A stretch of 64,000 bases of DNA from Ostrinia nubilalis (taxonomy: Eukaryota; Arthropoda; Insecta; Lepidoptera; Crambidae). A program made the translations under genes and the position numbers. The stretch is from contig NC_087104.1 in NCBI RefSeq assembly GCF_963855985.1, positions 8,742,001 through 8,806,000 of the forward strand, read 5' to 3'. Shown here one piece after another: positions 10,921 to 22,971 of the stretch. Each line of letters opens with the position of its first letter. The stretch's first letter is position 1. The notes beneath the pieces were generated by a model. The model had not been told where the DNA came from. It saw only the letters and a program-made list of their open reading frames with translations, and searched no databases.

Positions 10921-13400
10921 TAAAAAGTAAAGCGACATCTATTTTAATAAATAGATATTATTGCATCTAAAAGTAAGATATAAAAGGTGAACTTCAATCT
11001 AGTTTGAAACTCACTTGTATAAGCGGAACAGCAATTAAAAGTTGAGTTAGTGAGAAACAAACATTTTCAGTGTTTTGTTACTTAGGTACGTACTATAGAT
11101 TGTGTTCTCTGTCTCTTTTGTTATTACTATGAATCTTCAACAAAACGTTCTTAGTCAAATAATTCACTCAGAAAGTTCTCGATAGTTCGATGTTACTTTC
11201 AATATAAAACGTCTACGTCAAAGGCTGACCATATTGTTGCATCGATCTACCTATTTAGGTAGACACGGGTCTCCACTCCAGCGCCCGCACGTGCCAACTG
11301 GGGTTCTATTCTAGACACTATATTTACGTCTTTACTTATTCTCTCTCTTTTATATCCACAGGGAAGTGAAAGAGATATAGAGTCGAATAATTCGAAATAG
11401 GTTTCCAGAGTGTACCCCCAGGAAACTAATTCCGTTGTGTAGCGGTGCGAGATGGCCACTATCTATCATAGCGCAACTAACCGTATGGTTTCTATATTTG
11501 TTATGTTATTTGTGTCAGTTTCTCGATTTGAACGCTATCGATATATGGACTGATGTTTTGTATCTTATTGGGAAGATAATGGTGGTTTGTTTCCCTGAAT
11601 TGTGAGTAAAGGCACAGAAATAATAAATCATTTTAGTTTACAAAGTAATTATGTATAACTTTAATACCAGTAATAAATTACAATCTTAGTCATAATTTTC
11701 CAAGTTATAACTAATAATTTATTATAATAACTTTAATCTTGAAGCTTTCTCGTGGATTAATTTCAGAAGCAAGTAGATGCCTTTAACAAAATAATGAAAC
11801 CTAACTCAATGAGTGTTCTAAAATTTGAGTGCGATACAAACAACAAAAACATGTAAGAGCTATAAATATTTCCAGTAATAAAACTTGACATCTTAGCACG
11901 TCACTAAAAGTGTTTAAATAAATAAATTGTAATTTCTCCAATAGGCACAGGAAATAAACAAAGAAAACTGTGTTATTAGAAGTTTTTCACTGAAGTTCTG
12001 ACGAGTCCCGCAGGTAAATATAGGATCCGGGATCATTCCCGGGACCGAGTCCTGCCGCTGAATAGATTATCCCACTTGTGAGGTCTGATTAAATTACCCT
12101 GCACTTTTGTGAGATCGTCTTGTTTTCTGCAAAATATGAATTGCGAAGCTTTGTGGAAGGTTCTGGAAATTTTTAATATTGTTTGTCTATGCTTAATTCC
12201 TACTTATTATTTTAATCTTATGGCTCAACGAATAATAAAATTGTAATGTAAACCGTCAATTGAGTGAAACAAAGAAACCCCGGGACGAGTAAGTAATTTC
12301 GTCAAAATTGCAGTCTAATTAATTTTACATTTTTATTAAGATATAAATGTTGTAACCGTCGTTGCTCGTTGGAATTTTATTAGCGGCCTGTTAGTGAAAT
12401 TCGTTGTGATTTGATGAGAAATTGTGTTTCAAAGTCAATTTCGATGGTAATCAACCGAGCGGGCCCCGGGCGCTGCGCCCTAGCTGCCACGTCACAACAC
12501 TATTATGGCTCCAATTATGACGTCTAGTACTTAAGGGCTAAGGTTAAATAGGTACTGCAAAGGTAAATACTGATAGGCGATCTCAAAAAACCTAACATAT
12601 GTCAAATACATAAAAGTCTGAAAGTTAATATTGTGAGTAACCGTAATGAAGTAATATTTTTTTTAAAAGGGAAAGAATAATAATTTTATAATGGTGAAGG
12701 GCGCGGGAAGTGTCTGGATGCGGCCGGCGCAGGACCGGTTGTTGTCGAAATTGAGGGCTTTTTCCAGCAGTGAACGTCATTTGACTGAAACGAAATTGTA
12801 TAATCATTTAATCTTTGAAACTACATAATGTGGGCGTCTATAGCCTATTTCCCCAATACGTTCTGTGTATACCACCCACTCCTACTTCAATTTAGCTTAC
12901 CCATGTCGGTAATTCCCTTAAGAATTTGTATCTTCCCGCTCGTATTTTGCACGGTTCTCGCTGTGATAATCTACCTTTGACCGAGAAGCTTTGGGATACG
13001 AAGTTTCAGCTACCACAGTAAAAAGGATCTAGTAGAACTTTTGGATAAAGTTTGTAGTTATATTATAATTAATACTCATTTTATTTTAACCCTGCCACTG
13101 CTACAGGACACTAATTTTACACACATGCATTGTAAAGTAGAATATTTTTATTTAAAGTTGTATTTGGACGCGAAACTTACTCTCATGCTTGTAAATACGA
13201 GCATGGGGTACTTAAGTACTTAATTAAGTTGCATTTTCGAATCTAGTTAGAGACAAGCTAATGTTAACTTGACAAACACTTGGAATTTAAGTTTAATAAC
13301 TAATTTGTCGACACATAGTATGCATATTATTTATAAAATGGCTTTTGACGCCAATTCTTTGGCAAAATTTATAAAGATATTCATTTCCAGATGACCTTCG
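10921..13400. other. Non-coding; some GC-rich complex patches
   Basis: No exon found. Patches at 12020-12110, 12455-12500 (gggccccgggcgctgcgccc) and 12705-12745 are GC-rich and complex and may be regulatory. Open frames at 11247-11459 and 12625-12807 have no motif and are not called. Confidence 0.4.
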
Positions 13401-13419
13401 CTCTTTCCCATGTTACAAC

Positions 13420-13770
13420 GCAGTGCTTCACAGGAATGTTCGTGACGGTGTGGTTATCTATGGCTTTTTACTGGCCCCTTGTACACTTTTCCTAAAAAAA
13501 GTATTCACGTCTTTCGAAAGACATAACTTTAGTATCAGTGGGATGTGCTACATCCCTTTGACTGTACCGATCCCCGTTGATTTAAGTACAAAATTGCGAT
13601 GTGCTGTCAATTTACTTTCCATGCGTCTTGTAAATATCCCTTATCTAAAAAAAATATTCACATCTTTCGGAGGACATACTTTAGTAGCAGTTGGGATGTG
13701 CTACATCCCCTTGACTGTACGCCTCTGAATCATTGATGCCCGTTTAGGATCCCCGTTGATTTACAGAAGG
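13420..13770 (+). repeat. Two-copy tandem repeat, 153-bp offset rising to 179 bp
   Basis: The block from aaaaaagtattcac (13494) through gggatgtgctacatccc to ttgactgtac is repeated from aaaaaaatattcac (about 13647). The ggatgtg landmark is at 13541 and 13694, an offset of 153 bp. The downstream landmark gatccccgttgattta is at 13569 and 13748, an offset of 179 bp, so the second unit carries about 26 extra bases. The gggatg...catccc core is itself a small palindrome. A 101-codon frame across the repeat shows no motif and is not called. Confidence 0.7.
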
Positions 13771-13927
13771 GCGGTGTCTCGAATGAAAGTAAAATACCCT
13801 GAATATTTTAATAAGGCCAGATTAACTTAGGTAGTCGCCTGAGTTTCACTGGCCATAATAAATAAGTACCTCTATAGTACTCGCAATTATCCTTATTTTG
13901 ATACCTGCCCGTTCTTTTGATTACTAA

Positions 13928-14053
13928 GGCTGGTTTGCACCATTTTACTTTGACTTTAAAAAACGTCAAAAATCTGTCAATCTCCATACAAAAAACACCG
14001 GTTATCGTTATAGGTATGTAGTTACGGTCAAAGTAAGGTGGTGCAACCCAGCC
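13928..14053 (+). mobile_element. Palindromic MITE, ggctgggttgcacca family, copy 2
   Basis: Begins ggctggtttgcacca and ends tggtgcaacccagcc, with interior aacgtcaaaaatctg, a cctccatacaaaaa-like box and accggttatcgttat. TAA precedes it and TTA follows. It has an extra gtatgta compared with its sister copies. Confidence 0.85.
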
Positions 14054-14224
14054 TTAGTCTATTTGTAATCGAGTTACTTTAAGATTAATGGCCTATCTGT
14101 GCAAAAGTCTTAATAAAAATAGACTGTCTTATAAAGAAAAGTTGTAAGAACACTAAATAACATTATTTTGGTAGTACTAAAAACTAACAGCAGCAGTTTT
14201 TTATAGGTCAAATTATGGAATCTG

Positions 14225-14450
14225 GAATATTTTTTTGTCTGTCTGTTATGTTTTCACGTCTAAACTGCTGAACTAATTTGGATAAATTTTAAACCTAATT
14301 AGATAGATGCTAGAGGGTATGTTTTGGTGTAAAAAGAAAACTAAAAGAGGTGGGAAAACATGATTTTGGTCATAAATAAGAAAGTGTATTTCATCGCGGA
14401 TTGAACGCGGCAAATACGCTGGAAATTCCGTGGACACAAGCTAGTATGTA
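14225..14450 (-). mobile_element. Dispersed repeat of the catcaaaatcgg / acagacagac family
   Basis: Reverse-orientation copy: tttgtctgtctgtta, then ttttcacgtctaaactgc, then a diverged gataaattttaaacc segment. This 3'-type block is one of the commonest lepidopteran repeats. It has no coding capacity, and whether it is a LINE end or a SINE is not clear from the sequence. Confidence 0.6.
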
Positions 14451-14849
14451 CAAGTATTGGTCGATTTGTCTATATGGTGATTACATTTTATAAGGTCACC
14501 CATACTCGGTGTAATGTGTGCCGAGAAAAGAAGGAATAACGCGATTATCGCATAATCCATTTTTATGGCGGTACCTCTTAGACTTAACTGCACCGTTACT
14601 AAAGTCAGTTATTATAACGGAACATGATTTTTACGCCAAAATGAAACATTATTGGAGTCTCCTGAAAGACCTTACAAGTACCTACTTGAGAAGATTTTTT
14701 GATTATTTTGGATACTGAAATTCTGTTTGAATATTATGGTCTTATATTTATTAGAATCACAGAAGGAAAAACTCAGGTAAATAGTCTGGCCGCCTGCTTA
14801 ATGATTCTCGTACATCATCACAGTAATCTTTAAATGGTGATGGTCCTTA

Positions 14850-15005
14850 TTTCAAAAACCGGGACAAAAATATATTCTATGTCTTTTCCCGGGACTTAAA
14901 CTATACATATATTTCCAAATTTCATCAAAATCGGATTTGTGGTTTAGGCGTGAAAGTGTAACAGACAGACAGAGATTATAAAATTAGTACAGACTAGTTG
15001 GGATT
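14850..15005 (+). mobile_element. Dispersed repeat of the catcaaaatcgg / acagacagac family
   Basis: Forward copy: aaaaaccgggacaaaa, cccgggacttaaac, tttcatcaaaatcgg and taacagacagacag in order, ending with a gttgggatt-type end. Together with the copy at 14225 it makes an inverted pair. Confidence 0.7.
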
Positions 15006-15245
15006 GAAGATTTATTTGTGATCTATATAAAGAAATCCGCTCTAAATTTCCATCTTTTAAAGGTCACCTCAAATGCAACGAGTCTCTATTTCCTTCGGGA
15101 ATTTTCCTGCAGACGCTGGTTTGTTTAACCTCTATCAAGAATACATTGAACCAGATCCGGGAAGGCCATTCAATCGTTCCGTGACTCAGTGTTTATCAGT
15201 TCATTCATTCACTCTTCAGATATTTGCGTGACGGAAGAGGGCATC

Positions 15246-15420
15246 CTAATAATGTTACAAATGCGAAAGTTTGTGTGGATTTGTATGTTTCTTACTCTTT
15301 CACGCAAAAACTACTGAACGGATTTTAATGAAACTTTACAATATTATTGTTTATACATCAGAATAACATACAGGCGATAATAAAAAAAAATTGCATAAAA
15401 AAATTATAACGATCTGTGAT
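15246..15420 (-). mobile_element. Dispersed repeat related to the acagacagac family
   Basis: Reverse copy of a related subfamily: gttacaaatgcgaaagtttg, tctttcacgcaaaaactac and ggattttaatgaaact. The same subfamily occurs forward at 29822-30045. Confidence 0.55.
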
Positions 15421-17020
15421 AAGCTAAATTTGACGTGGGCGAAATCGTAGGCAAAAGCTTGTAAACTATAAAATTAGTTATGAGGAAGCGGTTTTTGTTT
15501 ACGAGTTTGAAGATTCTAAGGAAAATTATAAAGGAAGTGTTTTTGTGAATCATATTCGGTGTCAATGTAGACGATGATTCAAAATATGTATCGTGAAAGT
15601 CAGTGGAATTCCCCTTAGTAATTCAGGATGTTTACTCGTTTTCCAATTTAGTTTTTCACGTATTACTAAACTAACCCATAGAGTTACCTGCGTTACATTT
15701 TGCACAAACACATAAAATATTATTCATGTAAGCACGAAAATATTATAAAAAATGATTTAAATAAAACGTTCGGCTTTTGTTTCAGATTTTATTTCGGATA
15801 AAATATGATCTATATTAAATTCGTTATATTCATCCGAATTCAATGTAAAAATGTTTTTGTTAACTATCCTCACAATCTGTATCGAAATTAAGCTTAATGA
15901 ACAGGAAACAATTAATTAATGGATGCTTTGTTCATTGATTTGTATTTACTTTAATTAAAGCCTGAGCTTCCCTTTGGGATATTTGATCCAGCAAAAAATT
16001 TCTGTTCAAGTTACTACTGTTCAAAGCCCGAATTCAAAAGCCTCTATTTAGTTCTAGGAATGAGAGGTATTGGAGTCTTAACAGGGCGGCCTTTAATCTA
16101 CTAAGGGCCATTTAAGGATAAAGGATTGGTTACTGTTTAACAGCATACTGGGGCCCATCAATCGTGCGGCCCTGGGCACGTGCCTATAGTGCCCACCCAG
16201 TGGGAAAATGAGACTTGAGTCTTTAAGGGTCTCTTTCAAAGACATGACGTATTTAAAGTATTTTTTGACAAAGTCATTTATGGTCCTCTGATAAATTAGG
16301 CATAGAGTCAGACATCTGTAGCGGGGACCATAAATGATCTGATGATGATGATGTATTATCATACTGAAATCATAAGTAGGTACCTCCTACATAGAGCACC
16401 GTTAACACACTGTAATATACTTCGGTAGGTATGAAATCATCTTAATTGCCATAATTTCAGCATTGTAACGATCCACCGTATGGTGCATACGACGACAGAA
16501 AGTTATACTATGGCATCTTAATTATGTCATTGTAATAGGCGCGATTTTCCAACAAGAAAATGTAGTTTGTGAAATGAGTAGGAAGTTAAACACCACGATA
16601 CAGCAATTTAATTAAGTTAATTAATTTGTAAGTTTATGTATCAGTATATTTTAGACAGAACAATCAGCGGATAGTATAATGTACCTACAGGCTACACTTA
16701 CACATCCACTAGCACACTCACACTTTCACACTCACAGTCATATTTTCACACTCATTCATTTAATTTTTGTTACCGCATGCATTTTTAATTTATTTTTGTT
16801 ACCAGCTTTTTCTTGCGGCACTGCCCGCGTATTATTAGTATTATATATTTAATAATTAGTATTAGAGCATATTACATTAAGCTGTTCTGTTATCTTTATA
16901 ATAATACTGTCAAGTAACAACAAATTCGTCCTATGGCTTTTCGAATAGATGTGTAAAGTAACAGGCAAACATCAATTTGTTTTCGCAAACTATCGCACTT
17001 AAGGGTCTTACCGCTATACT
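15421..17020. other. Non-coding; a gatgatgatg tract at 16335-16350
   Basis: No gene. A 270-bp segment at 16090-16360 ends in a short GATGAT run and may be an old repeat copy with a microsatellite tail, as in RTE-type elements. Positions 16700-16760 are CA-rich low complexity. Confidence 0.4.
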
Positions 17021-17024
17021 ACCA

Positions 17025-17205
17025 TATAATATTCCACGGGTGGGGGCCTGGTGACCTGTAGAACAGGTTTTAAACAAAACCTATTTCAGGCACCAGTCCC
17101 ACACAAACTTAGTATTAAGTACCTATAGCGTAATGTATATTTTTTTTACCAAATGTAATTTAACCTAAGTTTGTGAGGGGAAATAAATGATTTATTTATT
17201 TATTT
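17025..17205 (+). mobile_element. 3' end of a dispersed non-LTR-type repeat with ATTT tail
   Basis: The block gggcctggtgacctgtag, ggttttaaacaaaacc and caggcaccagtccc leads to aggggaaataaatg and a (ATTT)n tail. This resembles a LINE 3' untranslated end on the plus strand. No coding part is present. Confidence 0.5.
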
Positions 17206-19435
17206 ATTTATGTACTTACTCATAAAGTCCAATTCTCAAGCAAATCAGTTCACGTGCAGCATTAAAATATAACGCTGGATATGGAAATACTCATACGTAG
17301 GTATTATTTACAGTTAAACATAAAATAAACCGACGCCAAAACGTCTGCTGTTATATTTCCATACATTAAAAAGCAATAGACAAAAAATAAATGTGTACAT
17401 TGTTCTCGCCGTTGAGTTATTTATAATTTCAGACCGGTACAAAATGTGTGCGCGCATAAATCACGAAAACGAGTCGTAATCGGAAGATTTACGGCTGGAA
17501 ATCCAACGGCAACGATACCCAAAAAAATCGTTTGACTGATCGCCGAATTAGTGTTGTGTAGTATGAAAATTTTGCAGTGAAGTGATGAAGCGAGTTATTG
17601 TTCTCTCAGTCGTAAAAGCTTTCATGTTGTTTGTATATTAATAAGGACGAGTCATTAGGTTTGCGGTATTAATTAGGTTACTTTGATGGGAACGGACCCA
17701 TAATTTTCATCTTATGTAACTTCGTTAATTAATTAATTTAATTAAAAGCAAAAAAGATGTTTTTATTACTTAAAAGTGAATTTTAGGAGCCTGTAAAATG
17801 ATCTTGCGTAGTATTTATTTACTACATGAAAATGTATAATACAGATTGTTCAATAAATGAAACAGACTGGAATTTAATTAAACTTATAGAGTTTATTTTG
17901 TATAATTATTCGAACAGATGAGAATTGCGTAAACCGACTATAGCTCTCTAAACTAACTAGGTACCTACTCTGCAGCACTTTCCACTTTTTTACGCAGTCA
18001 AATGTATTTTTTATCTGTAGTGTATACAAATTCCGCATCCCACACATGACGCACCTGTGACGTCACGCGTTCCTGGCACGGGCGGCACAAATGGACATTA
18101 TCCCGGGACAATTAGCGCGGGCAACATGCCCGGCACTTATCTTGTGATAATAACCGATCGGTGAATAGCTAAAGACTCTTTTGTTTACTAAAACATGAAA
18201 TAGTTTTAAAAATTTTCAAAATTTAAATAAAGAACAAGTGACATTCTTAATTCAAAAGTGGACTAGAGAATTCGTGGAACAGTAAAACGTAAGTAAATTC
18301 AACAGAGTTGAAACCTCTTTACATAAAAATGTGAAAGAATGTAGCTGGCCAGTATAATGGAATCTTTCCGTTGACTGCATCGTATTAGATTTTTTTATTT
18401 CATTTGATATTTAATTTCCACTTTCAGCTGTGTTAATGCAAAGCTTCAAATTCATCGAACAGTTCTTGTATAATTTATTTTAAACCTTCCCTTTTTAATG
18501 TGGGTCAGATTCATAAAGCCTCACATGCTTTATTGCTACATGGATTAATTTCGACTATCAATACTGTAATTAAAGCGACATGTGGGAATTTTTACATGAG
18601 CATTTTATCTGAAAAGTATAATCGTGTTTTATTAAATATTGCAACAATTTATTGAAAACTATCATTGTGTAATTAAACGATTTATTCAAGTAGCTCTATA
18701 TTTTTATATGATTCTAAATTGTTTTATGTAGGAAAATATTTCATTAACTGTCCAACTTTTGTAATTATTTCGAAGCGCACAGATTAAACAAAATAGCAAA
18801 AAAAGAAACAATTCATAAACAGTATGTTTTTAAACGAAACTATTCTGTCTTAAGACGCCACATTAAAGGAATAAAATTATAGTCGTTAAGTACATACATA
18901 ATACTTTTTTACTATCCGAATCATCCATTACAAAAATCCACCCTTTATACAGTCTATTACAAAATATTTTCCGACTATGTTTGTAGATTTTATCAATCGA
19001 CAGACCCTAGGGGTCTTATTGCTGATTGCTAATAGTGAGACTTAGTCAAGTTTACACAATTAGAATTTCGTGGGTCTAAATAATTAGTAGCAGTGCCAAA
19101 TAAATGACTGCTGTTAATTCTAAAATCGAGTTTAGAATTAATACTGGATTAAATTACATTCTTCTCTAATGGATATTTTAGAGATCAAACGTAAAAGTCG
19201 CAAGGACTTTTTTATTAGACTATGTATTTGACATTAATCGCACCTTAAGTTAAATTTAGATGTAGAGTGGTACATGTCTGCCTTGTAATACTATTATTCA
19301 TGTACATTACTTTTAAGTAGTCCCGTTAACCCCTCGTGGTAAGCTTACTAAAGTTCCCTACATTACCTCTGCTCTGTCGTCTAAACAAACTTAAAACATG
19401 AAGCTCTAGATCACTTACATGAATGTCATTAAAAC
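17206..19435. other. Non-coding; complex GC-richer patch at 18040-18160
   Basis: No exon seen. Positions 17430-17560 and 18040-18160 (acgcacctgtgacgtcacgcg) have the texture of single-copy regulatory sequence with a CRE-like tgacgtca. This is a compositional impression only. Confidence 0.35.
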
Positions 19436-19438
19436 TAA

Positions 19439-19556
19439 GGCTGGGTTGCACCATCTTACTTTGACTGTAACAAACGTCAAAAATCTGTCAAACTCCATAC
19501 AAAAATCACCGGTTATCGTTATAGTTACGGTCAAAGTTTGGTGGTGCAACTCAGCC
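19439..19556 (+). mobile_element. Palindromic MITE, ggctgggttgcacca family, copy 3
   Basis: Starts ggctgggttgcaccatc and ends ggtggtgcaactcagcc; TAA on both sides (19436-19438 and 19557-19559). Interior boxes as in copy 2. This 118-bp copy is the cleanest of the family. Confidence 0.9.
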
Positions 19557-19559
19557 TAA

Positions 19560-20139
19560 ATTCGCTGTACCTAACTGCTTCATTAAGTAGTTCTGTCGTC
19601 TAACCAAACTTAAAAGTTTAGTATGGAAATGTCATTTTAAAACAGTGTTCACCAAGCAAATGACGATTTGCGTAGTTTGGGCCTAACCTTCTAAAAGGCG
19701 GTGTTAAATGGCATTCCATGGAAACCCTCATCTGGCGTTGCGTCAGCGCTGTTTATGTTTCATTCATAAAGCTGGAGCGAGTTCAATAAACAAATTCTTT
19801 TGCTTACCGCAATATGGGTGTGTAATATGATTAGGCGGGGAGGAAAACTTTCAAATACATATCAGATATCAACATGAAGGTATTTTTAATGGGGGAAAGA
19901 CCAAGTACTATTTATCTAATAGTCTATACGAAGGAATTTTGACTTTACAGTGCCAAAAAAATTCGTGAGCTTACAATTTGTTCTGAGTTCGTTTGAGGAC
20001 GTTTTGCGTTGATAGTCAGGACTCCAGACTATGATGAAAGCAAAGCGAAAACTGATCTAACTAAAATGTTGAAGAGTAGCCATAATTAAGGCATTCTTTG
20101 AGAAAATATTTTAAAGAACAACACCACGCAATTTAACAC
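19560..20139. other. Non-coding between two MITE copies
   Basis: No gene and no repeat recognised. Confidence 0.4.
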
Positions 20140-20142
20140 TAA

Positions 20143-20259
20143 GGCTGGGTTGCACCATTTTACTTTAACTTTGACAAACGTCAAAAATCTGTCGAACTCC
20201 ACACAAAAACACCGATTCATGTCATAGTTACGGTTAAAATAAGTTAGTGTAACTCAGCC
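20143..20259 (+). mobile_element. Palindromic MITE, ggctgggttgcacca family, copy 4
   Basis: Starts ggctgggttgcacca and ends tgtaactcagcc; the right end has decayed (gttagtgt in place of gtggtgc). TAA lies before it and AAG after. Confidence 0.85.
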
Positions 20260-20746
20260 AAGTCTTTCTGTAATATTATTATGTAACTATATCACATTTC
20301 GAATACATAATGTATTACAGAAATACCATAAATATCTTCATAAAGTCAATATGCGTGTACCTAAACGAAATAGCGGCAAAATTCCAATTTAAATATGTTT
20401 AAAATGATGGAATACTACTTCCTATCTATTTTTGGGAGCTCGTCAGAGTTAAAACCGTCGCATGAATGAAAGGACGTCATCACTATGGAATCAGTGACTT
20501 TCCATCACCTTATAACCCATTTATAATCAGAAACTTTTGCTGCCATTTCGACCCGGTTGGGCTTTGAAAGGGGTTTTGATTTCAGTCTTGGATAGAGTTA
20601 ATGTTTAATGAATTGGCTTTGATTTCTTAAGAGAAGGTTGATTGGTGCTATGGATCTTTTATAACGGTCTGGCTTGGTAGTTAATGTTCTAAATTAACTA
20701 CATTGCTTATTTTAGTTGTGGTTTTAAATCTCATGGGGACTAATCA
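20260..20746. other. Non-coding between two MITE copies
   Basis: No gene or further repeat seen. Confidence 0.4.
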
Positions 20747-20749
20747 ATA

Positions 20750-20867
20750 GGCTGCGTTGCACCATCTTACTTTAACTTTAATAAACGTCAAAATTCTGTT
20801 GAACTCCAAACAAAAAGCACCGGTTATCGTTATAGTTACGGTTAAAGTTGGGTGGTGCAACTCAGCC
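20750..20867 (+). mobile_element. Palindromic MITE, ggctgggttgcacca family, copy 5
   Basis: Starts ggctgcgttgcaccatc and ends ggtggtgcaactcagcc. Interior accggttatcgttat is intact. No clear target duplication. Confidence 0.85.
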
Positions 20868-21904
20868 ACAGTAACGAGTATAGGTAGCCGAAGGAGTTAA
20901 ATACAATGAGCGAGCAATCATAATGTATTAGTAGTAATTGTAGGTATTAGGTACTAACTAACACATGCGTTTGCAATTAGATATGATGTGGTCTGTGATG
21001 GTTGGTTGCTTATTTTTATCTATTTACGCATGCAGAACGAAGGAGTATGAATGGGCAATCAAAATAAAAATCATATTCACAAATTCATACAATCAGCGAA
21101 CCCGCACGTAAACTCTATGCACTCTCAATCAGTAAATTATATCTCTTTCACGCAAATTTCATTCCACGACACACACGCGTGCGCCGCTTGTGTTTTGTTT
21201 TTTGCGGAATTCGAAAAACGAATTCGTCAGTGTTTTATTTCGATTGCAATTGAAGAGTCATTGTTTTCAAATAACGATTCGCAGAAAGCTATTTTTGTGC
21301 TAATACTAAATACTTTCGTTCCTACTGGGTCTCGCTTGGCACGGCCGGACTGAGCCGAGACAGATTCCGATGTATAAATTATGCTTGAAGACACCTGTCA
21401 CTTAGTCGCACGAACGTGTCTGTTAGGAAAGTAGATTTCTAGATGTTAAGACCATAGTATGTTAATGAAGAGGTGTGCGAAGATGAAAGATTGAATGCCG
21501 AAGCAAAATCAAAGAGCACATCACTGTTTGTATTGTATTATTACATAACATGCTACAATGTTTAGCTTTTCCCGTCATTCGTATTTGGATTATTTCGGGA
21601 ATTCCAGATTTCATTCAGAACAAACCTAAAAACAGTTTTTACTAACAGGAATTTCCCATCCCAATACATATCCTCACAATGTACTTACTTGTACTCCGAA
21701 TAAATACTTTTATGACTACAATTTCATTTCCGATATACAACACAACCAAAGCACAAATACAAATATTTCATAGCTCCAAAAGCTATTTAGCATTCGCGTA
21801 ACCCAAATAAAATATTTAAACGTCGCTCTGCATTAAATAAAGGCGGAGTGACTTCATTATGAATGAATTAGGACATTCGTGAAACTCATAAATGTAAACA
21901 CATT
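20868..21904. other. Non-coding upstream region
   Basis: A 100-codon frame at 21051-21353 shows no motif. No repeats recognised. This stretch lies upstream of the promoter-like sequence. Confidence 0.4.
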
Positions 21905-22020
21905 TAAACAACTCTGCGGTCACGGCTTGCGGTGACGTCGCACCTTCGCGAAGGCATTTCCTTACGTTCGCGTGAACTGAACATTATAAAAGTTATTTCT
22001 CTGATGTACGCTTTGTGTTG
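21905..22020 (+). promoter_or_regulatory. Possible core promoter with TATA box
   Basis: A GC-rich block with a CRE-like tgacgtc (about 21934) and a cttcgcgaagg palindrome is followed by tataaaag at 21985-21992. A start site would be expected near 22015. A possible splice donor, cacag followed by gtttaag, lies at about 22067 and could join to the acceptor at 22467, making a short non-coding first exon. No initiator motif is obvious. This is inference from spacing and composition. Confidence 0.25.
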
Positions 22021-22467
22021 GTATTTAAATATAAGCTTTGTCCGTGTAGATTTCGGTCTCTCACAGGTTTAAGTAACAAATTATAAAGAGAAATATTTTT
22101 TCGCGCGGATCCCTAATTCTATTTTCCTTTTTTCATTATTCTAAAATAAGCTTAGCTCAAATTGCTCCTAAGAACATCAATAACTGCCATTGCAAAGCCC
22201 GATCAAATCTATCAAGTCGTTTCGGAGATTAACCAGTCAAACGAAGGGACAAAATATATTACGAATATAATCATGGTGGACAAAAAAATACATTATTTAG
22301 TAGCAATATTCGTAACTTTCCACTATCACGTAACGTAAGGAAAATTCTTGTTATCATAAACGATGTACGGTTGGCAAAAACATATAAAAATCGATTCAAC
22401 TGAATCAGAATGTAATTTTAGATGTGTAATATTGAATAATGTAGATGTTTTCTCTCTTTTGTTCCAG

Positions 22468-22769
22468 GTCGCGGGGTGACTTCCACCGAACAAAACATGT
22501 CCGGGCTATTATGATAGCGCACAACCCACCGCTTCCCGAATTCGCCAATCAACCGTAATGTGTTAGACTATACATTGTGTCAAATTGTATAAAGTGTAAA
22601 TATTAGTGTTTTGATATAATATTCATAGTTATAGTTAGTAGTTTCCGATGAAAATTTTCGGTTAAAAATATAAAAGTTTTGGTGTCGTAAAATGATAATG
22701 TGCAATTAATACCGTTGACGTCAGTTGATCGCGTTAAAACAGTGGCAGTTGGTAAATAGTGTAGTCGGC
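22468..22769 (+). other. 5' untranslated part of the coding exon
   Basis: A strong acceptor (tctctcttttgttccag, ending at 22467) precedes the exon. The sequence from 22468 to 22769 contains a short upstream open frame (ATG at about 22497, six codons) and is therefore read as leader. If the acceptor is real, the gene has at least one more exon upstream. Confidence 0.5.
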
Positions 22770-22971
22770 ATGTCGTCGCGCACGGGACAGCGCGGAACGT
22801 CCGTGGCTGCCAGCCAGAGGAACCGCCAGCGGTCGCGGTCTACCAACCGGTATGACGCGGAGAAGAAGCCGAAGAAGAACAAGGACCTTCGCACGAGCGG
22901 CACCACCAGCCTCGTCTCCATTCCTAACAGCATCAAGCTGACGATGCTTAACAGCGGCCTCATACCTATCA
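22770..22971 (+). CDS. First coding exon of an unrecognised gene
   Basis: From ATG 22770 the frame runs 67 codons and one base to a consensus donor (a|gtaagt, intron from 22972), so the intron is phase 1. The protein start is rich in Ser, Arg and Gln (SRTGQRG, RQRSRSTNRYD), then a Lys cluster (KKPKKNKD), then a less polar segment (SIPNSIKLTML, SGLIPI). There is no signal peptide and no known domain; the basic stretch could be a nuclear-localisation or membrane-facing tail. Codons are strongly GC-ending, unlike everything nearby, which argues for a conserved functional exon. A TTG 45 bases upstream is in frame, but the ATG is the natural start. I do not recognise the family. No next exon is visible to the right, so the following intron is long or the exons lie outside the window. 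Confidence 0.65.

Noticed and set aside
21051..21353. 100-codon open frame upstream of the host-type exon
   Set aside because: No domain, no splice-site support and no codon bias like that of the 22770 exon.
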